A stretch of DNA of 13,067 bases, from the NCBI GenBank assembly GCA_023271515.1, contig JALPXQ010000033.1, forward strand, positions 1-13,067. Direction: 5' to 3'. The DNA is from Dehalococcoidia bacterium. Its GTDB lineage: Bacteria; Chloroflexota; Dehalococcoidia; SZUA-161; SpSt-899. Numbering within the stretch: the first letter of the stretch is position 1; every line of letters starts with the position of its first letter. The position numbers and the translations under genes are program-made. Positions 7,201 to 12,985 of the stretch are shown piece by piece. The notes beneath the pieces are model-generated. The model worked only from the letters and a program-made list of their open reading frames with translations, was not told the origin of the DNA and did not search any database.

Positions 7201-8076
7201 CGCGTCAGGGAGCAACTCAGCGGAAAAAGTGACTTTAGCCTGCCGTGGACCTGGCAAACCCTCGGCGGGGATAATTTCGATCTGCACTTCGCCACGCAGG
7301 GGGATATAAGGAATCCAGTTACCAGGTGGAAGTGGTATTGGCTCAACCTTTAATCGAGGAGGATAGGCATCTTCCAGAGTCCATACGGTGTCCCACCACC
7401 CCAAAAGGGTAAACAGGGGGAGCCGGTATCTCTGAATGTCTACGTGATAGCCGGCTGTGTCATTTTCATTGGTTGCATAGGGTGGTTGAAAAGATAACTC
7501 TTTGGTTGCTACACCACCATCATAGTCAAATTCGAGTTCTTTTACGGTCTCATCAAAACCCCAGGCGACGTCTCTTCTAATCCGCATCCTGTACCGCCCT
7601 GGATCTCCCCACTGGAGGGTAATCCTGGCGGTGACCGTTTTGTCCTCGCTGGTGGTATTCACTTCGCTGCCATCTACATACCACCCATCAAAGATTACGA
7701 ATGGGATTCCCGGCATTACTGGGAGTGGCGCTGGGAGTGGCGCTTTGGTGGCATGGAGATCCAGCAAAACGATCCTCCCTATCTCCCAGATAGCCGGCCA
7801 AAGCGCGTCGTATCCTGCAACCTTGAAGAAGACGGTCTTGCCATGGAAATTACCCTCAACTTTGAGGTAATAGCTCCCATCGGCCTCGGTGGTGGTCTCG
7901 GCGACCTTCGCCCCGTCTATCCAGCCGGAAACGGTCGCTCCGGCGACTGGCACATTATCCACATACGCCGTGCCATAAAAGACGGCGGGAGGGATCGACT
8001 GGGCAAAGGCGGCGGTGGGGAGAGGCAGGAGGACTATCACTGCCAGCGCCGCAACTAGAACTTTCAGTTTGGACAT
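4300..8076 (-). CDS. Receptor-like transmembrane Ser/Thr protein kinase with PEGA and CARDB ectodomain
   Basis: This is a 1258-residue membrane kinase. The signal peptide is at 1-26 (MSKLKVLVAALAVIVLLPLP, cleavage near AFA/QS). The outside part follows: a carboxypeptidase-regulatory-like beta domain (about 30-110), uncharacterised beta-rich region (120-365), a PEGA domain (367-432; TSEPPGAEVYLDD), two CARDB repeats (about 441-531 and 533-622), a proline-rich hinge and a further beta domain ending VSHFTAFTIL. One membrane helix (about 785-811) is followed by RRKPKKK, placing the C-terminus in the cytosol. The kinase domain (848-1100) has GRGGFA (854-859), K876, E893, HRDLKPSN (961-968), DWG in place of DFG (980-982) and APE (1004-1006), so it should be active. 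A 150-residue helical tail follows. The ATG at 8076 has GAGGAGGG upstream; a start 33 codons earlier would bury the signal peptide. No ligand can be deduced. It heads operon 2, ahead of protein B and both ATPases, which are its likely signalling targets. Confidence 0.93.
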   Translation of the reverse strand: MSKLKVLVAALAVIVLLPLPTAAFAQSIPPAVFYGTAYVDNVPVAGATVSGWIDGAKVAETTTEADGSYYLKVEGNFHGKTVFFKVAGYDALWPAIWEIGRIVLLDLHATKAPLPAPLPVMPGIPFVIFDGWYVDGSEVNTTSEDKTVTARITLQWGDPGRYRMRIRRDVAWGFDETVKELEFDYDGGVATKELSFQPPYATNENDTAGYHVDIQRYRLPLFTLLGWWDTVWTLEDAYPPRLKVEPIPLPPGNWIPYIPLRGEVQIEIIPAEGLPGPRQAKVTFSAELLPDAAVGVKDWGLIKREGNVFSVDAVIQQYTGIVILLPHEPETHIYELGIIQPGDYKFRFYANGNFVKEEPFVVDPGTGSLLITSEPPGAEVYLDDDFRGRAPLIIEELEPGSYELEVTLEGYEDWEKRVVVKAGKITSVLAELTALPPPHPAEFTTTDLTITPEEVFTGEEVIISAMVANIGELAGTHQVILKIDGVVEATQEITLDGGARREVSFTVTRDTAGTYAVNIDGLTGRFVVRARPAEFTTTDLTITPEEVYTGEEVTIGVLVANIGELAGTHQVILKIDGVVEATQEITLDGGARREVSFTVTRDVAASYSVDVGGLMGTFVVRAVPPPPPPPSPGVTDITDVITPDGVFIDDVIAESFDGLVHLTIDQGTIGLINGKPLAEIVMVEMQAPPPPPEDTEIIGLVYDAGPDGATFNPPTTLTFTYDPALIPEGVAEENLVIALLDIDAGEWVELVSIVDPAANIITTQVSHFTAFTILAPLPMPAPTPLIPPGLLLPLIGILIAGALALFAVMMVRRKPKKKTPPEHPEDEVPPRGDEPPPYFPEKLLPFYDPIRLLGRGGFARVFEVIRKKDDLKVALKVPLDPEDPAIKESFRGEMGNWQRLKHGNIIQLREFATVPFPFLEMELGEESLERLKKPLEPDKAARLIFEVGRGLEYAHRQSLIHRDLKPSNILLKEGIPKISDWGLSRVKTESRTSSSKSLSPPYSAPEQHSPRKFGGVDERTDIFQLGIVLYELATGKLPFEGAEYFEIVSAIQLEEPVVPSIPNPEASRLEPVILKCLRKEKEERYQSVRELRKDLADFLRREYGIKLTLSRDSQNFKAAVGHSADLALISAEQGDFRDMERRLKEVEELARHGFPEKLAASVLHSMEAIFDLQRLCYEEREKRVRYGEVKQQYKVLCEFLSSAKFDEEVENDPDLGGIFKHFDLLYEEDDLLDYEGVERLKFFCDKLIKKWQAFFLRR
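6214..6756 (-). repeat. Tandem CARDB-encoding repeat inside the kinase gene
   Basis: Two CARDB units of 92 codons lie head to tail with a 276-base period. Bases 6271-6396 and 6547-6672 are identical over 126 bases, and most of the remainder up to the second unit's start also matches. Identity at synonymous sites points to recent duplication or gene conversion, not old domain repetition. Confidence 0.9.
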
Positions 8077-8171
8077 TGGCCCCCTCCTCGCATAATATCT
8101 CTTGCGATCGTTTCGAAGTAATGCCGTCAAATGACACCCGCTATTTTTGAATGCCTCGCTGTGGGTTAGAT

Positions 8172-8720
8172 TCAAAAGACCTCCGAGAGAGGAACGGCGA
8201 GCCCTTCGAGGAGACGAGTGAGCAGGACATCCCCCTTCCGGCAGAGTTCAATCGTCTCAAACCCCTCCTCCCCGAGAGACATTACCTCCACCGTCTTCTC
8301 CTGCGGGTCAACGATCCAGTATTCTTTAACTCCATGTCGGGCGTAAAGCGTCTTCTTGTAGGTCCGGTCTCTTCCTGCCGTCGAGGGCGAGAGGATTTCG
8401 ATCACCAGATCGGGAGCACCCCGAACGTCATCAGGGGTGATGATTCCTCTCCTCTCATTCGAGATGTAGATAAGGTCCGGCTGGGCTATATCCTCCTCGC
8501 TGAAGACGATATCGAAGGGAGCATGGTAAACAACTCCGAGGGCATTGTCTCGAACGAACTTCCAGAGCAGGAATAGTAAATTCCTTGAGATGGACTGATG
8601 GGCTTCACTTGGTGACGGAACCATAACCAGTTCTCCTCCTAGAAGTTCATAGCGTTTGGTCTCCGATTCGGGGAGGTTCTTGTAGTCCTCCACGGTAAAT
8701 TTGATTCCTACTTCCGCCAT
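8172..8720 (-). CDS. Uma2-family (DUF820) endonuclease-like protein
   Basis: This 182-residue protein belongs to the Uma2/DUF820 family, which has a PD-(D/E)XK restriction-endonuclease fold and is common in cyanobacteria and Chloroflexota, usually with unknown biological role. The core is intact: E26 in RYELLGGELV, H41 in EAHQSISRNL, D82 in QPDLIYIS, E108 in DLVIEILSPST and a lysine in TYKKTLYARHGVKEYWIVDP. I start it at the ATG at 8720, with GGAGGTGATC seven bases upstream; a GTG three codons earlier lies inside that ribosome site. It is 57 bases after the lone DUF433 gene and 95 bases before the kinase start. It may be part of the accessory cluster rather than of the ESCRT-like system. Nuclease activity is a family inference. 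Confidence 0.92.
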   Translation of the reverse strand: MAEVGIKFTVEDYKNLPESETKRYELLGGELVMVPSPSEAHQSISRNLLFLLWKFVRDNALGVVYHAPFDIVFSEEDIAQPDLIYISNERRGIITPDDVRGAPDLVIEILSPSTAGRDRTYKKTLYARHGVKEYWIVDPQEKTVEVMSLGEEGFETIELCRKGDVLLTRLLEGLAVPLSEVF

Positions 8721-8777
8721 CGAGATCACCTCCGTTATCCAGGCTGCTTAAATCTATGACGATAGTTGTCATTCTGC

Positions 8778-8999
8778 TCAGTAAACCTTTATCTGCTCTT
8801 GTCCCACGACTTTTGAGGCATAATCCAGAGCAGCAAGTATATCCTCAAGGGTAATCTCGTATTCCCTCATGACTTCTTCAAAACCCATCCCCCCAGCCAG
8901 CTTTCCAAGTATCAACTCGACTGGAACTCTGGTTCCTTTTACAACCGGCTTTCCAAAACGGATTCTTTCATTGACCTCTACTCCAGGTGCTATTTCCAT
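8778..8999 (-). CDS. DUF433-family antitoxin, no adjacent toxin
   Basis: This 73-residue DUF433 protein shows the signature FGKPVVKGTRVPVELILG (residues 15-32) and the helical part EYEITLEDILAALDYASKVV. It closely resembles the antitoxin at 269-502. The usual DUF5615 partner, which should follow it on the minus strand, is absent: the next gene, 57 bases on, encodes a Uma2-family protein. The ribosome site is weak (GGAG only two bases before the ATG), and the gene starts 39 bases after the RelE/ParE toxin. It may be a remnant of a broken toxin-antitoxin pair or may act in trans. Confidence 0.85.
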   Translation of the reverse strand: MEIAPGVEVNERIRFGKPVVKGTRVPVELILGKLAGGMGFEEVMREYEITLEDILAALDYASKVVGQEQIKVY

Positions 9000-9038
9000 T
9001 GCTCCATCTTTTTGGTTTGTTGGTTGATGGCTTTTTTC

Positions 9039-9338
9039 TTAATCACGTGGTTTTGTTAATAACCGGGCTCCGTGAACTACAGATACTATATTTACAACAT
9101 TATTCTCTGAATCGTAACGGTAAAGAACCCGATAATTTCCAACTATCACCTCCCGGTGGGGTAGCCGAGGAAACTCAGGAAGATGACGGCCTGATTCAGG
9201 AGATTGGCGTAATCGTTGAGCAACATTGCCGATACGTTCTACTTGCTGGCGAGCGTACCAGGGTGAATCGCGCGCAATGTAGTCGTATATATCCTCCAAG
9301 TCTGAGATGGCCTCTTCACTCCAGATTATTTCTGCCAC
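9039..9338 (-). CDS. RelE/ParE-family toxin
   Basis: This 99-residue basic protein matches the RelE/ParE superfamily, toxins that cleave mRNA on the ribosome (RelE) or poison gyrase (ParE). The pattern is typical: N-terminal IIWSEEAISDLEDIYDYIA helix, LRQSPESGRHLPEF turn, then the beta-hairpin core HREVIVGNYRVLYRYDSENN and VNIVSVVHGARLL. The spacing and the YIARDSPWYARQQVERI helix look more ParE-like. It overlaps the preceding 62-residue antitoxin gene by 13 bases, the usual coupling in such operons. The target cannot be told from sequence. Confidence 0.92.
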   Translation of the reverse strand: MAEIIWSEEAISDLEDIYDYIARDSPWYARQQVERIGNVAQRLRQSPESGRHLPEFPRLPHREVIVGNYRVLYRYDSENNVVNIVSVVHGARLLTKPRD

Positions 9339-9514
9339 TTGTTTGATAACCTTCCCATTGCATCCTGGTGTGAAAGAGTTTCCCCTTTCTGAATTGCTGA
9401 TTCACCTGCCTCTATTTTTTGAAGAAGATAGAGGCGATACATAACCTCTTCAACATTAGCCTCATCTGGAAGTTCTGTGACAAGAGCTTCTAATTTTGAC
9501 TTTGATATATTCAT
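9326..9514 (-). CDS. Small antitoxin paired with the RelE/ParE toxin
   Basis: This 62-residue acidic, helical protein is encoded directly before a RelE/ParE toxin and overlaps it by 13 bases, so it is very probably the antitoxin. Its middle reads EEVMYRLYLLQKIEAGESAI and it ends KGETLSHQDAMGRLSNKWQK, a tail I associate with short ParE/RelE partners. It is too short for a full Phd/YefM-type DNA-binding domain plus toxin-binding tail. The ATG at 9514 has GGGGGG about eight bases upstream. A longer frame reaching 9646 would run into the MITE-like repeat and lacks a ribosome site. Confidence 0.85.
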   Translation of the reverse strand: MNISKSKLEALVTELPDEANVEEVMYRLYLLQKIEAGESAIQKGETLSHQDAMGRLSNKWQK

Positions 9515-9598
9515 GGAATTCCCCCCTTTGACTAATCCCAAATATGTGAAGCTATAGTCATTTGCAGTTAACCGCATAAATCGTTGCACAATTTTCCC

Positions 9599-9732
9599 TG
9601 TCATTGCGAGCACTTCGTTCCTCAACACAGGCTCCGCGAGAAGCAATCTATCCCATCCTACCTTGAGATTGCTTCGTCGCTACGCTCCTCGCCCTGCTAG
9701 ATTTTTCATATCTAACGGGGCGAGCAATGACA
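9599..9732. mobile_element. MITE-like palindromic repeat, 134 bases
   Basis: The ends form an inverted repeat: TGTCATTGCGAGC (9599-9611) against GCGAGCAATGACA (9720-9732), matching at 11 of 13 positions. Inside, GAAGCAATCT (9640-9649) and AGATTGCTTC (9666-9675) are a perfect 10-base inverted pair. TGTCATTGCGAGC with GAAGCAATCT is a combination I recognise from dispersed, non-coding palindromic repeats in several bacterial phyla. It contains no gene, sits between operon 1 and the toxin-antitoxin cluster, and could fold into a long hairpin in read-through transcripts. I see no transposase here to mobilise it. Confidence 0.75.
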
Positions 9733-9757
9733 TAGTGCGGTTATTTTTTGCCCGATA

Positions 9758-10357
9758 CTATATTTCTTCTTTCTGTAGCTCGCGGTCTATGGAGAGCTCG
9801 CTCTCCGCCTTCTCCGGTTCCAGGGCTCCCGCTTCTACCTGCGCCCAACTCTCCAGCATCTTTTTCTCCTCCTCCGCCATCTCTTCCCCGATTTCGGCCA
9901 CATCCATCTCAAAGGGCTTGTTCAGTTCATTAAGAACCTCGTCAAACTCTTTCCCGTCGAGGCTGATCCTGATGAGGAAGCCCTCCAGGTTTGCCTGGGG
10001 GATAGCGGTGAGCTTCTTCCAGAGCCCTACATCCTTAAGCTGCTGCTCGTAGTTCTTCACGATGAGAAAGTTCTTCACGAACCGGAGCTGGCGGTGGGCG
10101 GTGGTGAAGGTTCTCAGCTTCAACTTGGCTTCCATGTCGAGAGCCCCTATCTCCTGGACCAGCATTCGCTTCTTAAAGAGATCGGCCCCGATCCCCTCGC
10201 GGAACTTCTTCTTCTTCTCCTTCTCGTTGTCATCAATTCCCTTCCTCACCCGCTCAAGCTGGTTCTTGAGCCGAATCTCCTCCTCCCTCAGCTCGCGAGC
10301 CTTCATCTTCTCCAGGGGATTCCCCCTGATCTTCTCCATCAATTCTCTTACCCCCAT
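9758..10357 (-). CDS. Helical/coiled-coil protein A, paralogue of protein B
   Basis: This is a 199-residue charged, almost all-helical protein without membrane segments. It shares with protein B (3605-4186) the NPLEKMKARELREEEIRLK start region, the core FVKNFLIVKNYEQQLKDVGLW (here positions 93-113), a GFLIRI helix, and GALEPEKAE near the C-terminus. Predicted layout is a long hairpin (about 14-110), shorter helices (about 120-175) and an acidic tail, compatible with an ESCRT-III-like fold but not proof of it. The ATG at 10357 has AGGAGGT seven bases upstream. It is the third gene of operon 1, 17 bases after the 632-residue coiled-coil gene. Unlike B and the Snf7-domain protein it has no ATPase gene next to it, so it may share one of the two further downstream. 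Confidence 0.82.
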   Translation of the reverse strand: MGVRELMEKIRGNPLEKMKARELREEEIRLKNQLERVRKGIDDNEKEKKKKFREGIGADLFKKRMLVQEIGALDMEAKLKLRTFTTAHRQLRFVKNFLIVKNYEQQLKDVGLWKKLTAIPQANLEGFLIRISLDGKEFDEVLNELNKPFEMDVAEIGEEMAEEEKKMLESWAQVEAGALEPEKAESELSIDRELQKEEI

Positions 10358-10374
10358 TGCTTTACCTCCTTTTT

Positions 10375-12273
10375 TTATTTTTCTTCCAGCACAAGCCCGA
10401 CGTCTTTTATAAATCTTACCGCACCATGGACCTCCTTTTCAAGGTCGTAGAAGGCCTTAAGTACCATGTTTCTTGGCTCGCCGACTACCTTCGCAAATTC
10501 CTCAAAGGCAACAAAGCCCTTAAGCCCCAGTTCCTCCACCACCGCTCTCTTCAGACGAGCTATCGTCTCCACCTTGAATTCGGGCTTGAAATGGTCTATA
10601 AAATTGGCAATTCGTTTGTCCAGGGGATTGTAAAAGACCTCTCCGGTGATAGAATCAGCCAGGCAAACGGAAACATAGCGGCTGAGATAGTTGCGGGCAA
10701 AGGAATCAGAGGATATCTCACTTGTTACCCTCTTATCCCAGCCGGTGGGGGAGGCAAGGCCAAGGATGTGGAGGCGCCGGCCGATCTCGGCGCTCTTTAT
10801 ATGCCGGGTGATAACTCCGAGAAAATCCCCCAGATTAGCCGGGCGCACATCGAAGCCCCATTCCTCGAACTCGCGAAGGTGGCTCAGCGAGATGGCCTCG
10901 ATGATCACCCGGGGCAATTTCGGGCCAAAGATTTTGTACTTCCGCTCGCTTACTACATACCGCGAGCTCTCGTTTGAAGGCTTGCTCGGGCTGGTTTCTG
11001 CCTCGCTCATTCGCCGGTGAGAGCCTTCTTCCCAGGAACTTACGGTGTAGGTCTTGTTCTCAATGGGAGAGAAGACCTTCAGGGGGAACTGGTGCATCTT
11101 CTCCTCAAAACGAGAGAGGAAATTCAGCTCAGCCAGGCGGGCATCCTCGGCGGCGAGCCAGCGCAAGTACCTCCCCTCAGCAACCTCACGAAGCTGCCGT
11201 AGCCTCTCCTCCATTTCCTCTCTCCTGGCCTCCAGCGATCTCTTTTCATCCTGGAGAGACTGCTCTTGTGAGACAAGTTCAGAGCGGATTTTCTCCAGCT
11301 CGCCCAGCTCACTTTGGATCACACGTTCTCTCTCCTCCTCCGCCTGCTGACGGTATCCCTCCGCCAGCCTCTCCAGCTCCGTTCTCCTCTCCTCGAGCCC
11401 TTCTCTCTCCCGGGTCATTCCTTCAACCTGCGCGGAGATTTCCTTTTCAAGATCGAGAAAGCTCTGGAACAGCCTCTCCTTTTCGGACTGAAGGGGGGTG
11501 AGGTTGGGGGAGGAGCCCTCGAGTATGGCTCTCTCAAAGGCGAGTAACTTCTCCTTTAGCACCTGGTTTGCCTCCTCCGCACTTTGTAACGGCTTGAGTC
11601 GTCCAGCCAATTCCTCCAGCCGCCTTCGTATCTCGGCGGAGACCCTCTCCCTTTCCCTCTCGGACTCCTTCACTTTCTCCCAGACCTTTTCCTCGATCTG
11701 CCGCACCATGAACACCGGGCCATATTTACCAACATAGGCCTTAACCCCCTCTTTGATATTCTCCAGCCTCTTTTCATATCTTCTCTTGAAGGCTAGCTTC
11801 AGGTCCCGCTGGACTTCCGGGGCATCGAGCAAGCCATCGAGGTCGGTGTATTGCTTCTCGTAGATTTCCCTTACCAGGGTAAAAAGCTCATCTCGCCGGG
11901 CTATCCGCTCCCTGATTTCGTCCGCGCTCAGGATATCGAAGACATTGTATCTTTCAAAGTCCTGCAGGAGAGCGATTTCTTTCTCGTTGAAGGAGGACGT
12001 CATCATAATGCTGCGCTCGTCGCTGATATGGGAAGCGGCGGCGAGGAGAAGCCTGGCCAGGGTGAACTTACTGACGTAATGCTGCTTCAGGTCGCGAGGC
12101 ACGGTCGGAGATAACTCCTCTTCGAAGGAGTTAAGGCTGCTTTCTATCTCGTTCCAGAGCCCGATCCTTTTCACCTCGTCAGTGCGGCGGAGCCTTTCCA
12201 GGTCATAGTCCAGCACTCTATCTACCGGCTTGATAATCTCCTCCAGATTTTTCCAGTCAACTTCACTGCGCAT
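10375..12273 (-). CDS. Large coiled-coil protein with C-terminal alpha/beta and winged-helix-like region
   Basis: I do not recognise this 632-residue family. Residues 1-185 are helical with short hydrophobic patches (KFTLARLLLAAASHI at 69-83). A long, highly charged coiled coil covers about 190-370 (E/R/L-rich heptads). Residues 395-440 are a Ser/Pro-rich link. The remainder looks alpha/beta: strand-like RVIIEAISL, LHILGLASPTGWDK (501-514) and YVSVCLADSITGEVFYN (533-549). The last 65 residues (helix at 570-584, GFVAFEEFAKVVGEPRNMVL, then HGAVRFIKDVGLVL) fit a winged helix: two helices, a recognition helix and a beta wing. There is no signal peptide, membrane segment or Walker motif. It starts one base after the 173-residue gene and is followed by protein A. 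A scaffold or nucleator role, analogous to archaeal CdvA, is inference from architecture and location only. Confidence 0.85.
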   Translation of the reverse strand: MRSEVDWKNLEEIIKPVDRVLDYDLERLRRTDEVKRIGLWNEIESSLNSFEEELSPTVPRDLKQHYVSKFTLARLLLAAASHISDERSIMMTSSFNEKEIALLQDFERYNVFDILSADEIRERIARRDELFTLVREIYEKQYTDLDGLLDAPEVQRDLKLAFKRRYEKRLENIKEGVKAYVGKYGPVFMVRQIEEKVWEKVKESERERERVSAEIRRRLEELAGRLKPLQSAEEANQVLKEKLLAFERAILEGSSPNLTPLQSEKERLFQSFLDLEKEISAQVEGMTREREGLEERRTELERLAEGYRQQAEEERERVIQSELGELEKIRSELVSQEQSLQDEKRSLEARREEMEERLRQLREVAEGRYLRWLAAEDARLAELNFLSRFEEKMHQFPLKVFSPIENKTYTVSSWEEGSHRRMSEAETSPSKPSNESSRYVVSERKYKIFGPKLPRVIIEAISLSHLREFEEWGFDVRPANLGDFLGVITRHIKSAEIGRRLHILGLASPTGWDKRVTSEISSDSFARNYLSRYVSVCLADSITGEVFYNPLDKRIANFIDHFKPEFKVETIARLKRAVVEELGLKGFVAFEEFAKVVGEPRNMVLKAFYDLEKEVHGAVRFIKDVGLVLEEK

Positions 12274-12274
12274 T

Positions 12275-12796
12275 TTACGCCTCCTCGAGGTATTTCATCT
12301 CCTCACCGAGCTTGTTGTGGAGCAAATCCACCACCTCCCCATACCCGGCTATCCTTACCCGGATGTCTACCTTGCCGGGGCTTTCCTTAAGCCTCAGGGA
12401 TACCTCTGCCATTCCTTTCCTGGTGTAGACCTCGTAGACCTTTTCCCGGAGTTGGGGCAACTCCCTCTTGAGTACCCCTTTATACCTGGCCAGAAGGAAA
12501 TTGAGCAGCCGGCCGATAGTTTTTTCGTCGCCGCTGATGCTTGCCCGAAGCTCTTTTTCATTCTTTTCGATCTGTGTGGTAACATGCTCAAGTTTGTAGA
12601 GGGTTATTTTATCCTCTTGCACTCTGGAGAGGAGGTCTTCAAGTATCTCGGCAAGACCCCTTTCCTCCACACCATCCAGCAGAACGACCATGCCCTCTGG
12701 TTTAGTTATCTTTATCCTCTCTCTCCACTTCTCGAACAGATAGTCTATCCTCTTCCTCTCGGCATCATCAGAGTACTTAGCTACTATGAGATACAT
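12275..12796 (-). CDS. Unrecognised 173-residue alpha/beta protein, first gene of operon 1
   Basis: I do not recognise this family. The first 75 residues alternate strand and helix in a beta-alpha-beta-beta-alpha-beta order: MYLIVAKY, a helix through DYLFEKWRERI, GMVVLLDG, a helix through LAEILEDLLSRV, and KITLYKLEHV. That is a ferredoxin-like arrangement. The second half has an amphipathic helix (about 96-118), a strand pair (AEVSLRLK, KVDIRVRIAG) and a final helix ending in EEMKYLEEA. No catalytic motif or membrane helix is visible. I start it at the ATG at 12796, with GGGAGA about six bases upstream; a start ten codons earlier would lie upstream of the predicted transcription start. The next gene begins one base after its stop, so the two proteins are probably made together. 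Confidence 0.82.
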   Translation of the reverse strand: MYLIVAKYSDDAERKRIDYLFEKWRERIKITKPEGMVVLLDGVEERGLAEILEDLLSRVQEDKITLYKLEHVTTQIEKNEKELRASISGDEKTIGRLLNFLLARYKGVLKRELPQLREKVYEVYTRKGMAEVSLRLKESPGKVDIRVRIAGYGEVVDLLHNKLGEEMKYLEEA

Positions 12797-12814
12797 CTCT
12801 ATTCTCCCTTTGTA

Positions 12815-12843
12815 ACTATAACACATTTATGTACTTTCGTCAA
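12815..12843 (-). promoter_or_regulatory. Sigma-70-type promoter for operon 1
   Basis: On the minus strand, TTGACG (12838-12843) and TATAGT (12815-12820) are separated by exactly 17 bases, close to the consensus for housekeeping sigma factors. Transcription would start near 12808, leaving a leader of about 12 bases with the ribosome site GGGAGA. This is the best promoter in the window and a strong hint of a bacterial host. Confidence 0.85.
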
Positions 12844-12883
12844 CACTTTTGTTTTCTCCATTTTGGCGGTTAATAGTGGGAGT

Positions 12884-12895
12884 ATAAGCGCTTAT
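12884..12895. promoter_or_regulatory. 12-base palindrome, possible operator
   Basis: ATAAGCGCTTAT is a perfect palindrome 40 bases upstream of the -35 box of the operon 1 promoter. The position would suit an activator or a distal repressor site. There is only one copy, so it may be chance. Confidence 0.3.
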
Positions 12896-12985
12896 CATTG
12901 GCCCGTAGCCTCCCTCATCAATTGGCGCTTGCCAGCGCCTCCGTTAAATGATAGTATTATAGTGATTACTCAGCCAGTGATTGAT

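Noticed and set aside
8077..8171. Promoter before the kinase gene built on TTGACG in this gap
   Set aside because: The nearest A/T-rich -10-like box (TATTAT) is about 27 bases away instead of 16-18, so the pair is not convincing.
8077..8175. Upstream start for the kinase, adding 33 residues
   Set aside because: It would place a polar stretch before an obvious signal peptide, and it lacks a ribosome site. The ATG at 8076 has GAGGAGGG at proper distance.
9515..9646. Longer antitoxin of 106 residues
   Set aside because: The extra part translates the edge of the MITE-like repeat. The ATG at 9514 has a G-rich ribosome site and gives a typical antitoxin length.
2..11547. Many plus-strand open frames of 60-180 codons across the window
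   Set aside because: They are antisense to well-supported minus-strand genes, are rich in Ser/Pro/Arg/Leu as expected from reversed codons, and show no family motifs.
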